Shown: positions 16,939-24,854, numbered from the stretch's first letter. The stretch is DNA of 34,418 nt from Ignavibacteria bacterium CG2_30_36_16 (GCA_001873185.1 MNYQ01000165.1:1-34418); one strand, 5' to 3'. Notes: generated from the sequence alone by a model not told the origin. Made by a program: numbers and translations.

Positions 16939-17965
16939 AAAAACATCAACAGTTAAACTTGGAATTTTTATTTTTTTAGGGCTCTTAATTTTAGCAATCT
17001 CAATTTTTTTAATTGGCGATAAAGATGCCCTATTCAGTACAACGTTTGAAATTAAAACTTACTTCAAAGATATTCAGGGACTTCGTTCCGGGGCATCAGT
17101 GCGCCTGAGTGGTATCGATGTCGGTACTGTTAGCAGCGTCGAAATTATCGGCACAGATAGCACAGGCAGTGTGGAAGTTACATTGAAACTTGTTGAAGAT
17201 GTTAAGAAGTTTATTAAAGCGGACACCAAGGCAACAATTGAAACCGAAGGTTTAGTTGGCAATAAAGTAGTTATGCTTAAAATAGGTTCTGCAAATGCGG
17301 AACCAATTAAAAGCGGCGGTACTATACAGGCAAAAGATCCGCTAAGTTTTTCCGACATCATTGAAGAAACACAGGGCGTAATGCAGTATACAAAGATGAT
17401 GACTAAAGACCTTGCGGAAATTGTAGGCCGTGTAAATCGCGGTGAGGGAAGCATTGGAAAGCTACTTGTTGATGAAGAACTTTACAAAAATGCTAATCAA
17501 TTAACAAGAAGCGCCGATGTAAGTCTTCAAGCAATTACAACTGAATTCAAAGATCTGTCAGATATATTTAACAAACTTGGCGCGGGTGTTGGAGATGTAG
17601 TTAATAATGTTGACCATGTGGTACTCCAAATTGATTCCATCGTAACCGACATTAATAAGGGGAAAGGACTGCTTGGTGCGATGATTAATGAAGGTACCGG
17701 CATAGATACTGTCGTAAACCGATCTCTTCAAAACATTTTATCAATTACAGAAGAATCAAAACTTGCAGCATCGCGGCTTGCTGAAAATATGGAAGCGTTG
17801 AAACACAATTGGCTTTTCAAAAATTACTTTGAACAGCGCGGTTACTGGGACACGATAGAATATGAAAACCGCCTTGATGCCAAGATTGAGGAACTGGAAA
17901 ATAAAATTAAAGAACTTGATGATAGAATGGCAAAACTAAAATCGCTTCAAACATCGAGTAAATAA
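16931..17965 (+). CDS. mlaD: MlaD family (MCE domain) protein
   Basis: Membrane-anchored lipid-binding subunit of about 344 aa. One helix at about 10-30 is followed by the MCE domain (about 38-118: FKDIQGLRSGASVRLSGIDV and GTVSSVEI, then TKATIETEGLVGNKVVMLKI). A long helical region follows, with VNRGEGSIGKLLVDEEL, and a charged coiled-coil end (RLDAKIEELENKIKELDDRM). The domain should form a hexamer on the periplasmic face of the MlaEF complex; the coiled coil may extend it. GGAG lies six bases before the ATG at 16931; the longer frame from a TTG at 16910 lies inside mlaF and is rejected. No terminator follows before the repeat block. Confidence 0.94.
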   Translation: MAKKTSTVKLGIFIFLGLLILAISIFLIGDKDALFSTTFEIKTYFKDIQGLRSGASVRLSGIDVGTVSSVEIIGTDSTGSVEVTLKLVEDVKKFIKADTKATIETEGLVGNKVVMLKIGSANAEPIKSGGTIQAKDPLSFSDIIEETQGVMQYTKMMTKDLAEIVGRVNRGEGSIGKLLVDEELYKNANQLTRSADVSLQAITTEFKDLSDIFNKLGAGVGDVVNNVDHVVLQIDSIVTDINKGKGLLGAMINEGTGIDTVVNRSLQNILSITEESKLAASRLAENMEALKHNWLFKNYFEQRGYWDTIEYENRLDAKIEELENKIKELDDRMAKLKSLQTSSK

Positions 17966-17970
17966 AAAGT

Positions 17971-18107
17971 ATATGAGTCCACTCTAAAAAGGTCATCCTT
18001 CTTAAAACGGGACTCCAAAAATCTGTGTAATTCAAATGGATTCCTCCGTTAGTTAACGGATGGGAATGACAAATAATCAATATTTGCTTTTTAGAGTGAA
18101 CTCATAT
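17971..18107. repeat. MITE-like element A, 137 bp
   Basis: Terminal inverted repeats of 21 bp at 17971-17991 and 18087-18107 differ at one base; their core is GAGTCCACTCTAAAAAG. A second inner pair GTCATCC and GGAATGAC is present. The interior carries a TCCGTTAGTTAACGGA palindrome at 18045-18060. It is too short to encode a protein, which fits a non-autonomous mobile element or dispersed intergenic palindrome. Confidence 0.8.
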
Positions 18108-18109
18108 AT

Positions 18110-18284
18110 GAATCTATTCTAAAAAAATTGTCGCTGTCATTACAAGTAGTCCGTTAGTTAATCCCGCACGAGGGAAAGCGATCTGTTGATTTTGTGCCAA
18201 AGTTGATTTTGTTCCAAAATAGAAAAATCGCTTCACTTCCGTTCGCAATTACAAATATAAGTGATACCTTTTTAGAATGGACTC
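18110..18284. repeat. MITE-like element B, about 175 bp
   Basis: Ends GAATCTATTCTAAAAA (18110-18125) and the inverted copy at 18269-18284 agree at 14 of 16 bases and match the ends of element A. Inside is an imperfect pair, GTCATTACAAG with AAGCGATCT on the left and AATCGCTTCACTTCC with CGCAATTAC on the right, a related version of the hairpin in element C. A half copy of the TCCGTTAGTTAA palindrome with CCCGC interrupts the left arm at 18150-18165. Confidence 0.75.
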
Positions 18285-18332
18285 TTAGATAATTCACACT
18301 TATCAAAGATAACCGGGAAATTGTAATTTCAG

Positions 18333-20147
18333 TTACTTCAAATAACCAAGTACAATTTTATCTTGATCATAAACATCGTCCCGAATGTTCAAATATCCTC
18401 TATTATCCACCCATGCTGTGTAGTAATCTACGAAAAGATGAATTTTTTTATTAAGCTTTACTTCTGTGGTTTTTCCGTAACTCGAATTTCGCCTAAGCTC
18501 GTTTCTTTTTTTTCTAAATTCTTCTACAACTGAATTGTTGTTTATCTTATTCCCTACTTCAAGTTTTAAATAATCAATATTCCATTTTGAATTGTTATTA
18601 AGAATATATTCGGCGAGCTGCAGCGGCTTCTCTACTCTAATGCAACCGTGACTGACCGCCCTGTTTTGATAACCGAAAGGCGCGCGGGTTGGCGTATCGT
18701 GAAGATAAATTCCAAATGGATTAGCAAACATAAATTTAATTTTTCCCAAAGCATTGCCAGCGCCCGGATCCTGAACAATTGTATAAGGTATATTAGCTTT
18801 TAATAAATCATGAGAATTAACCTCCAATGGGTCTATCTCTTTGCCACTTTTATAAACTTTAAAGTTCGTGCTTTGCAGGTACGTCGAATCTTTTCTAATC
18901 TTTGCTGATATTTCTTCGCGCATGATGCTCACCGGTACTGTCCATGTGGGATTCAGAACCAAATAAGAAATCTCGCCATACATAGTTGGTGTTTCCCAAT
19001 CGTCCGGTTTATTTTGCCAGCGTCTTGTTCTTTTATATAATAAATATTGTTTTTCAAAACCGGCGTACCGTTTTCTACCCGTGCAGACAGTAATATCAAA
19101 TTTCTCTTTTCCGTTTTCTATTAAATACAATCTGAAATCTGGAATATTAACAAGTATATAACTTGCTGTGTCGGAATAATCTATCCATCTAAATCTTTCG
19201 AGACTAACCTTTATTTTATCTATATATTCATCAGGTGTGATATTAAGTTTTTCAATTGTGTTTTTGCTTATTACCCCGTCTTCCACTAAACCGTATACTT
19301 TCTGAAACTTTTTTATTGTATTCAGCATCAGAGAATCATAAATGGCAGAATTGTTAATTCTTATTTTAGAAGTATCGATAAATCCGAGAGTAATAAGCCG
19401 CTCATTAATTTGAGTTAAAGATGAATCCGAATCTCCCAATATGATTTTTTTCGAAGGAACGGGAATTTTGTGCCACTTGAAATTTGCCAAAGGTTTTAAG
19501 CGCCGAAGCGCTCCCTGCAGTAGTTTATATTTTTTACTTTTCGGTTGAATTTCATTAAGATATTTAAATAAATTTTCTTTCTTCAGCGGTTCAAATAAAT
19601 CTTTATTGGATGAGTCGGGAACAGGTAAATTATAACGGTCATATAATATTGCTTTTGGATTAACCACTCCATATTTAATATGATTTGCATATCTCAATAC
19701 TGCATCGCAAACAAGAAGCTCGGCGTTGGCAAGATTTTTATATTGTCCATGATGCTTTATACTGTCCCCTATCGAAAGAGAAAACTCCGTTTTAATTTGA
19801 TTATAATGATACCAGTTAATATTCAACCCATGTTCGTCAGCTTTACCAATAAAATTCAAAAGTGAATCAATAAAATGTTGTTCTTCAAAACTCTTAATAA
19901 AAAGAGGTTTATAGTTTCTTGCGGCATAAAAACTTTTCAGTGTGTCTTTATAAAATAAGCCGGGAAGGTCCAAGTTTTTTGATTCATCTGTTAATAAATG
20001 AAAGCGGATTTGCGTCTGATATTCGGATAAAGTGAAGTTCAGCTTTTTATTTAACCAACCGGCTTTTTGTGTATCTTCACTGCACGCAGAAAGGATAACA
20101 AGTAATAGCGCTAATACTAAAAAAAATATTTTTTGGAACCTTATGAT
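18333..20147 (-). CDS. L,D-transpeptidase lipoprotein (YcbB-type) with no canonical start codon
   Basis: Peptidoglycan cross-linking enzyme of about 604 aa. From N to C: a lipoprotein signal peptide (hydrophobic run FFLVLALLLVILSAC with lipobox LSAC, Cys22), an N-terminal helical domain, a peptidoglycan-binding domain at about 239-302 (LITLGFI...IKKFQKVYGLVEDGVI), and the YkuD catalytic domain with HDTPTRAPFG and SHGCIRV, catalytic Cys502. This is the layout of YcbB (LdtD). No ATG, GTG, TTG or CTG occurs in frame between the upstream stop and the lipobox; the first standard-type start is a TTG at 19973, which would remove the whole signal peptide. AGGAG at 20155-20159 lies 7 bases before an ATC (20147) and 10 before an ATA (20144). 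I place the start at 20147 with low certainty. Confidence 0.85.
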   Translation of the reverse strand: MIRFQKIFFLVLALLLVILSACSEDTQKAGWLNKKLNFTLSEYQTQIRFHLLTDESKNLDLPGLFYKDTLKSFYAARNYKPLFIKSFEEQHFIDSLLNFIGKADEHGLNINWYHYNQIKTEFSLSIGDSIKHHGQYKNLANAELLVCDAVLRYANHIKYGVVNPKAILYDRYNLPVPDSSNKDLFEPLKKENLFKYLNEIQPKSKKYKLLQGALRRLKPLANFKWHKIPVPSKKIILGDSDSSLTQINERLITLGFIDTSKIRINNSAIYDSLMLNTIKKFQKVYGLVEDGVISKNTIEKLNITPDEYIDKIKVSLERFRWIDYSDTASYILVNIPDFRLYLIENGKEKFDITVCTGRKRYAGFEKQYLLYKRTRRWQNKPDDWETPTMYGEISYLVLNPTWTVPVSIMREEISAKIRKDSTYLQSTNFKVYKSGKEIDPLEVNSHDLLKANIPYTIVQDPGAGNALGKIKFMFANPFGIYLHDTPTRAPFGYQNRAVSHGCIRVEKPLQLAEYILNNNSKWNIDYLKLEVGNKINNNSVVEEFRKKRNELRRNSSYGKTTEVKLNKKIHLFVDYYTAWVDNRGYLNIRDDVYDQDKIVLGYLK

Positions 20148-20362
20148 AAAACTTCTCCTAATATGTTGACTCTGTTTAACAGTCCATAAAATTAACGTAT
20201 TAAAAATAGTGAATTTATACTTGGAATTTTATAATTGTAATCCCCGGTTGTCAAGCCTATTAACTTCGGTTTGAAGCATAATTAATTATGCAATTGATAT
20301 TCAGCTTTTACGGCAGGTTTCCGGGCATGACAAAATCGCTCGCCTTTCACAAAATCTCTATC

Positions 20363-20878
20363 TTAAGATTTTAGATCAAATCTGTTAATCAAAAACAAAT
20401 AAGCGCTTAAAATTAATGCTGATATTATTTGGAAATAATAAGGTGTTGAAAATAATTTGTCATCAAGCAAAGCATAGTTTATAAAAACAAATTTGAGTAA
20501 ATAATAAATTGCTTTACTTACAATTATGCTCAGTAAAAGTGACAAAAAAACATTCTTCATTCTATCTTTCAATAAGAAAAATAAACCCAGGTTCATTAAC
20601 AGTTCTGCGCTAAGTAAAAAAGATTTTATAAGTTGAGGATGTGATGAAATAAAAAATGAAAACAAGGGGAGTGTTAATGCGATTATAAACGTATTTCTTT
20701 TTGAAGAATGAATGAGCGCCACAACTAATGCGATGCGCATCGGGTCAAGATAATAAATTGGAAATGCTACTAAATGCGACATAGCAGGCAAGAAATAAAT
20801 GAACGAAAAAAGACTCAGATCAATCAAATATGTTTTAATGTTTGCTTTTAAATCAATCAGGTTTAATGCGTGTTCCAT
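20363..20878 (-). CDS. Hypothetical membrane protein, ECF S-component-like
   Basis: Very hydrophobic protein of 171 aa with five or six predicted membrane helices (for example LFSFIYFLPAMSHLVAFPIY, IIALTLPLFSFFIS, SFLLSAELLMNLGLFFLL and SLLLSIIVSKAIYYLLKFV) and short charged loops. Size and helix count resemble the substrate-binding S component of energy-coupling-factor vitamin transporters, but no diagnostic motif was recognised and no EcfA or EcfT gene is nearby. It is divergent from the DUF362 gene across 145 bases. An AAAATCT/AGATTTT hairpin at 20351-20372 overlaps its stop codon and may be its terminator. Function is unassigned. Confidence 0.6.
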   Translation of the reverse strand: MEHALNLIDLKANIKTYLIDLSLFSFIYFLPAMSHLVAFPIYYLDPMRIALVVALIHSSKRNTFIIALTLPLFSFFISSHPQLIKSFLLSAELLMNLGLFFLLKDRMKNVFLSLLLSIIVSKAIYYLLKFVFINYALLDDKLFSTPYYFQIISALILSAYLFLINRFDLKS

Positions 20879-21023
20879 TTCTCATCCATAATTAATATTT
20901 ACCGAAATAAAAATACTTCAAATCTTTTTTTATTCAAAGAAATAAAATTATTATCTTTTTTTAGTGTGGATTTACTTATTTTTAAAAAGCCAAATTCAGA
21001 AATCGTTTTTACCAAGAGGTATT

Positions 21024-21947
21024 ATGAGAAGAAGAGAATTTATTTCAAAAACAATTAAAGCAGGTTTAGTTACAGGCACAGCTCTTTCCGTCGGTAACTA
21101 CTCTGAACTATTCCCTTCGCCTTCAAATTTATTTTCAAGCGATTTTGATTTAGCGGCTATAAAAGGTGGCGAACCTGATGCGATGTTTGATGAAGCAATC
21201 AAAGCATTTGGCGGAATAAGTAAGTTTGTAAAAAAAGGACAAACCGTTGTAATAAAGCCAAATATAGGGTGGGATGTTGAGCCTGAAAGAGGAGGAAATA
21301 CAAATCCACTTCTTATTAACCGAATTATAAAACACTGTTTGAATGCCGGCGCAAAAGATGTTTATGTATTCGATCATACATGTGACAACTGGAATAAATG
21401 TTATTCAAATAGCGGAATTGAGCGCGCTGTAAAAGATGCAAAAGGCAAAATTGTTTCCGGAGCCAGCGAAAGTTATTATCAGGAAGTTACCATTAAGCAG
21501 GGGAAAAAACTCAAAAAAGCTAAAGTGCATGAGCTGATTCTTGAATCGGATGTTTTTATTAACGTACCAATTCTAAAACATCATTCATCGGCAGATGTGA
21601 CAATTGGAATGAAAAACTTAATGGGCAACGTTTGGGATCGCAGATTTTGGCATGCTAACGATCTTCACCAGTGCATCGCAGATTTTGCCTCATTCCGCAA
21701 ACCAGATCTAACTGTTGTGGATGCTTACTACGTGATGAAGAAGAATGGTCCTCGCGGTGTTTCTAAGGAAGATGTTTTGACAATGAAATCACAAATCATC
21801 TCTACGGATATTGTGGCGGCTGATGCTGCAGCAGCAAAGTTGTTTGGTGTCGATCCTTCTAAAATTGATCACATAAGAATTGCCAATGAAATGAAACTCG
21901 GCAGTATGAATTTAGACAAACTTTCAATTTACAGAAAAATTTTGTGA
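21024..21947 (+). CDS. Tat-exported DUF362 domain protein
   Basis: About 307 aa. The N-terminus MRRREFISKTIKAGLVTGTA is a twin-arginine signal, implying folded export. The DUF362 domain follows, marked by VVIKPNIGW, AGAKDVYVFDHTCDN, VFINVPILKHHSSADVTIGM and KNLMGNVWDRRFWH, then DIVAADAAAAKLFGVDP. It has no ferredoxin tail, unlike longer members of the family. AGAGG lies six bases before the ATG at 21024; the 60-base longer frame is rejected because it hides the signal. The next gene starts five bases after its stop and encodes a membrane polyferredoxin, so the pair probably forms a redox unit. The chemistry of DUF362 proteins is not established. Confidence 0.9.
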   Translation: MRRREFISKTIKAGLVTGTALSVGNYSELFPSPSNLFSSDFDLAAIKGGEPDAMFDEAIKAFGGISKFVKKGQTVVIKPNIGWDVEPERGGNTNPLLINRIIKHCLNAGAKDVYVFDHTCDNWNKCYSNSGIERAVKDAKGKIVSGASESYYQEVTIKQGKKLKKAKVHELILESDVFINVPILKHHSSADVTIGMKNLMGNVWDRRFWHANDLHQCIADFASFRKPDLTVVDAYYVMKKNGPRGVSKEDVLTMKSQIISTDIVAADAAAAKLFGVDPSKIDHIRIANEMKLGSMNLDKLSIYRKIL

Positions 21948-21951
21948 CCGA

Positions 21952-23508
21952 TTGAAACACTCTATACTTAGGAAAATACGGATCGCTGTTTCTATTTTTT
22001 TTCTTTTATTCACTTCGATCTTGTTTCTCGATATTGCAAATTTTCTCCCGCCAGATTTATTCGGTTATGTTACTCTCTTTCAGTTTATCCCGTCTGCTAT
22101 AAAATTTGCTGTCTTGTTTATCCCCTCTTCCATTGGATTTATAATAATTCTAATACTCACTTTGTTTTTTGGCAGAGTTTATTGCTCGAGTATTTGTCCA
22201 TTGGGAACAGTACAGGATATTGCCTCGCACATAGCAAATAAAAAGAAACGAAAGAAAAAATTTCTTTACTCCAAAGAATACTTTTGGCTGAGGTATATAA
22301 TTCTTGTTGTAACAATTTTATCGCTTTTTAGCGGGCAATTGTTATTAATCATTCTGCTCGATCCTTATAGTAACTTTGGAAGAATATTAGCACAATTATT
22401 CAACCCGTTTATAAACATACTTAATAACTTTTTTGCATTCACTTTAGAGAAACTTAATATTTATTCCTTGTATCCGATTGAGATTAAATCAGGCTATTTT
22501 ATTGCAGCTTTGTTCCCTTTCCTTTTTTTAGCTTTCATACTTTTTCTTTCTTATAAAAGAGGAAGATTGTACTGTAACACAGTTTGCCCATTGGGTACTT
22601 TACTTGGCATAATTTCAAAGTTTACAATATTTAAATTGAAGATTGATAAAACTACATGCGAAGGATGCGGAGTTTGTTCCAAGGTTTGCAAATCGGAATG
22701 TATCGAATTAAAATCAAAGAAGATTGATTTTAGCAGATGTGTTGCATGTTATAACTGTTTGGATGTTTGCCCGAGTGATGCTATCAATTATCAATTTATT
22801 TCTTCCGGAATCGTCAAACAAAGTAGTGATAAATCCAGAAGAGATTTTTTATCAAAAACTTCTTTATTCATTATAGGGCTTACTACAAACGCACTTTCCC
22901 AGATCAAAATAATTCCGCAAAAGGAAAGTAAAGTAGCTGTTAAAAAGAATTCGGTTTCATCGCCACCGGGATCAAAATCGATAGACCACTTTACATCAAA
23001 CTGTACTGCTTGCCAACTATGCATTACAGCTTGCCCAACGCGAGTATTACAACCATCGTTTACAGAATATGGAATATTCAACATCTTCCAACCATTTATG
23101 GATTACAAAACTAACTATTGTAACTACGATTGCACTGCATGCAGTCAGGTTTGTCCGACGGCGGCAATACTTCCTTTAACTGCAAAATACAAAAAGAATA
23201 TTCAAATTGGTAAAGCAAAATTTATTGAGGATAATTGCATTGTAAAAACGGAGAACACTGCTTGCGGAGCGTGCTCTGAACATTGCCCGACAAAAGCGGT
23301 ATTGATGGTTGACTATAAAGGCAATTTGAAAATTCCAGAAATAACAAATAAATATTGCGTGGGCTGCGGAGCTTGTGAGTTTGCTTGCCCCACAAAACCA
23401 TACAAAGCCATTTACGTTGACGGAAATTTAGAGCATCAAACCGCCGAAAAAAAGCCGGTTGAAAAACTTGATCAAAAAATTGATTACAAAGAAGAGTTTC
23501 CGTTTTAA
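21952..23508 (+). CDS. Membrane polyferredoxin (NapH/NosR-like) with internal twin-arginine motif
   Basis: Protein of 518 aa starting at a TTG five bases after the DUF362 stop; no ATG fits better. Residues 1-225 hold about five membrane helices with two NapH-type CxxxCP motifs (Cys78-Cys82 and Cys208-Cys212). A first ferredoxin domain has Cys236, 239, 242, 246 and 263, 266, 269, 273. Then SRRDFLSKT (Arg296-Arg297) and a hydrophobic stretch (303-317) resemble a Tat signal inside the chain. The C-terminal part has four more cysteine groups: 351-361, 390-401, 429-445 and 469-479. The order suggests one ferredoxin module on the cytoplasmic side and a second moved across the membrane, passing electrons from the quinone pool or cytoplasm to the exported DUF362 protein. 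That direction is inferred. Confidence 0.9.
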   Translation: MKHSILRKIRIAVSIFFLLFTSILFLDIANFLPPDLFGYVTLFQFIPSAIKFAVLFIPSSIGFIIILILTLFFGRVYCSSICPLGTVQDIASHIANKKKRKKKFLYSKEYFWLRYIILVVTILSLFSGQLLLIILLDPYSNFGRILAQLFNPFINILNNFFAFTLEKLNIYSLYPIEIKSGYFIAALFPFLFLAFILFLSYKRGRLYCNTVCPLGTLLGIISKFTIFKLKIDKTTCEGCGVCSKVCKSECIELKSKKIDFSRCVACYNCLDVCPSDAINYQFISSGIVKQSSDKSRRDFLSKTSLFIIGLTTNALSQIKIIPQKESKVAVKKNSVSSPPGSKSIDHFTSNCTACQLCITACPTRVLQPSFTEYGIFNIFQPFMDYKTNYCNYDCTACSQVCPTAAILPLTAKYKKNIQIGKAKFIEDNCIVKTENTACGACSEHCPTKAVLMVDYKGNLKIPEITNKYCVGCGACEFACPTKPYKAIYVDGNLEHQTAEKKPVEKLDQKIDYKEEFPF

Positions 23509-23527
23509 CTTTTATTGATGAATAGAA

Positions 23528-23672
23528 CTGAGTCTTGTTTAAAAAAGTTCTATTGAATAATGTCGTTGCGAGCGGAGCGAAGCAATCTGCCGAATTTAGC
23601 GTAAAAACAAAAGATTGCTTCGTCACTCCGTTCCTCGCAATGACGTGAAATACCTTTTTAGAGTAGACTCAG
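23528..23672. repeat. MITE-like element C, about 145 bp
   Basis: Outer ends CTGAGTCT (23528-23535) and AGACTCAG (23665-23672), with the right end ACCTTTTTAGAGTAGACTC matching elements A and B. The inside forms a long imperfect hairpin: left arm 23562-23588 (GTCGTTGCGAG...GAAGCAATCT) and right arm 23612-23644 (AGATTGCTTCGTC...CGCAATGAC). Confidence 0.8.
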
Positions 23673-23706
23673 AACTTCTTTTTTGTTGTTTTATTAATTA
23701 ACAATT

Positions 23707-23855
23707 CACCTTACGCAATATGATATTTAAATTTTGTCGGGGCTGTCCTAAAAGTTAAAAAGTCATTGCGAACGAGTCTTCGAGTGAAGCAATCTTTTGT
23801 TTTTAATTCAAAATTGAGATCACTCAACCGTCAGCCGCCAATCTGCGTAAGGTGA
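23707..23855. repeat. Inverted-repeat block TCACCTTACGCA
   Basis: Perfect 12-bp ends TCACCTTACGCA (23707-23718) and TGCGTAAGGTGA (23844-23855). Within lies GGGGCTGTCCTAAAAGTT and a single copy (23763-23796) of the GTCATTGCGA...GAAGCAATCT arm found twice in element C, so one repeat type appears embedded in another. The same 12-mer occurs once at 8139-8150. Confidence 0.7.
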
Positions 23856-24083
23856 CTTAACAAGTTTGATTACACTTTTGAGAAACTCTCCTAAATAAAG
23901 CCGCTTAACATTACCCGTTGATTCAGAACTTTGTCGCGGTTTCTAAGCTCGCCATTCACTCTCATTTTTGCGAATTGACTCCAATACACAAATTTCATCG
24001 AGACAAATTTTTTGGCGTGAAAAATAAATTTGGCGGAAAGTTGAATTTTTCAAATTTTTGTTGTAATTAAAAACGCAAATATT

Positions 24084-24102
24084 TAACATTTAGCAAATGT
24101 TA
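24084..24102. promoter_or_regulatory. Palindrome before the nickel transporter, candidate operator
   Basis: TAACATTT-AGC-AAATGTTA, a perfect 8-bp inverted repeat 69 bases upstream of the first gene of the maturation operon. Position and symmetry suit a dimeric repressor of the Fur/NikR kind, but no known consensus was matched. It is too AT-rich and has no T-run to be a good terminator. Confidence 0.45.
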
Positions 24103-24171
24103 TATTTTAGTAACTGTTTAAGCGACACAAGAAAACTTTAGCACAAAAAATTCAGCATAAAGGCAACCATT

Positions 24172-24840
24172 ATGATTTCTATAATTGCAGGGTTTGCTGC
24201 CGGGTCTATTCATGTTTTTGCCGGTCCGGATCATTTGGCGGCGGTTTCTCCATTGGCAATTCAGCATAATAGATCAGCAAGCAGATTAGGCTTGCAGTGG
24301 GGACTTGGACATACAAGCGGCGTAATCCTGCTTGGCGGAATCGCTCTCATCTTCCGCGAAATGTTTTCGCTTAATGCCATTTCCGGTTATAGCGAAAAAA
24401 TGGTTGGTGTGATTTTAATTTTCATCGGGCTGTGGGGAATTAAAAAAGCCGCCACAAAAATAATTCACGCCCATACTCACGATCACAACAATATTGAACA
24501 CACGCATTTTCATTTCCATTCAAAAGTTCATAACGAAGAAACACAAAAATCACACAATCATTTTCACGCGGCATTCGGCGTAGGCATTATGCACGGGCTT
24601 GCGGGCACTTCGCATATTTTCGGAATTTTGCCGGCGCTTGCTTTTAATTCGCAAACCGATGCGGCGCTCTATCTTCTATTTTTCGGAATCGGAACAATTT
24701 TCTCGATGGTGCTTTTTTCATCCTTCCTCGGATTTCTTTCTCAAAAGATCGAACTGCGCGGAACAGAAATTTATAAGAAGATGCTCATCGGTTTCAGCAG
24801 CGTGTCGTTGGTTATTGGTGTTTATTGGATTTTCACTTAA
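24172..24840 (+). CDS. Nickel/cobalt transporter-like membrane protein (NicO/UreH type)
   Basis: Protein of 222 aa with about six membrane helices. HVFAGPDHLAAVSPLA in the first helix is the metal-selective HxxxxDH-like motif; GLGHTSGVILLG is the second family motif; FGVGIMHGLAGTSHIFGILPA is its repeat in the second half. The central loop is histidine-rich (HAHTHDHNN, HTHFHFHSKVH, HNHFH), suiting metal capture. The place in front of hypA and hypB argues for nickel supply to the [NiFe]-hydrogenase. The substrate (Ni or Co) is inferred from context. hypA begins 15 bases after its stop. Confidence 0.88.
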   Translation: MISIIAGFAAGSIHVFAGPDHLAAVSPLAIQHNRSASRLGLQWGLGHTSGVILLGGIALIFREMFSLNAISGYSEKMVGVILIFIGLWGIKKAATKIIHAHTHDHNNIEHTHFHFHSKVHNEETQKSHNHFHAAFGVGIMHGLAGTSHIFGILPALAFNSQTDAALYLLFFGIGTIFSMVLFSSFLGFLSQKIELRGTEIYKKMLIGFSSVSLVIGVYWIFT

Positions 24841-24854
24841 CACGAAATTAAAAG

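Larger units (their letters stand above)
17966..18332. other. 367-base gap filled by two small repeat elements
   Basis: No gene seen. Nearly all of it is made up of two adjacent inverted-repeat elements (17971-18107 and 18110-18284), each with a copy or half copy of the TCCGTTAGTTAACGGA palindrome. A weak GAAATTGTAATTTC hairpin follows just before the L,D-transpeptidase stop. Confidence 0.8.
23509..24171. other. 663-base gap with two repeat elements and a candidate operator
   Basis: The longest stretch without a gene. It contains element C (23528-23672), an inverted-repeat block (23707-23855), an unsupported 35-codon frame on the minus strand (23891-23998) and a palindrome at 24084-24102 in front of the nickel transporter. 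Confidence 0.8.

Noticed and set aside
23528-23672. CRISPR array
   Set aside because: The repeats here are inverted and irregularly spaced, with no direct repeat-spacer pattern and no cas genes in the window.
23891-23998. A 35-codon frame on the minus strand in the gap before the nickel transporter
   Set aside because: No ribosome binding site, no recognisable family, and it sits in repeat-derived DNA.
24035-24055. TTTGGCGGAAAGTTGAA as a sigma-54 promoter before the nickel transporter
   Set aside because: The GG and the downstream dinucleotide are one base too close and the second is GA where GC is required.
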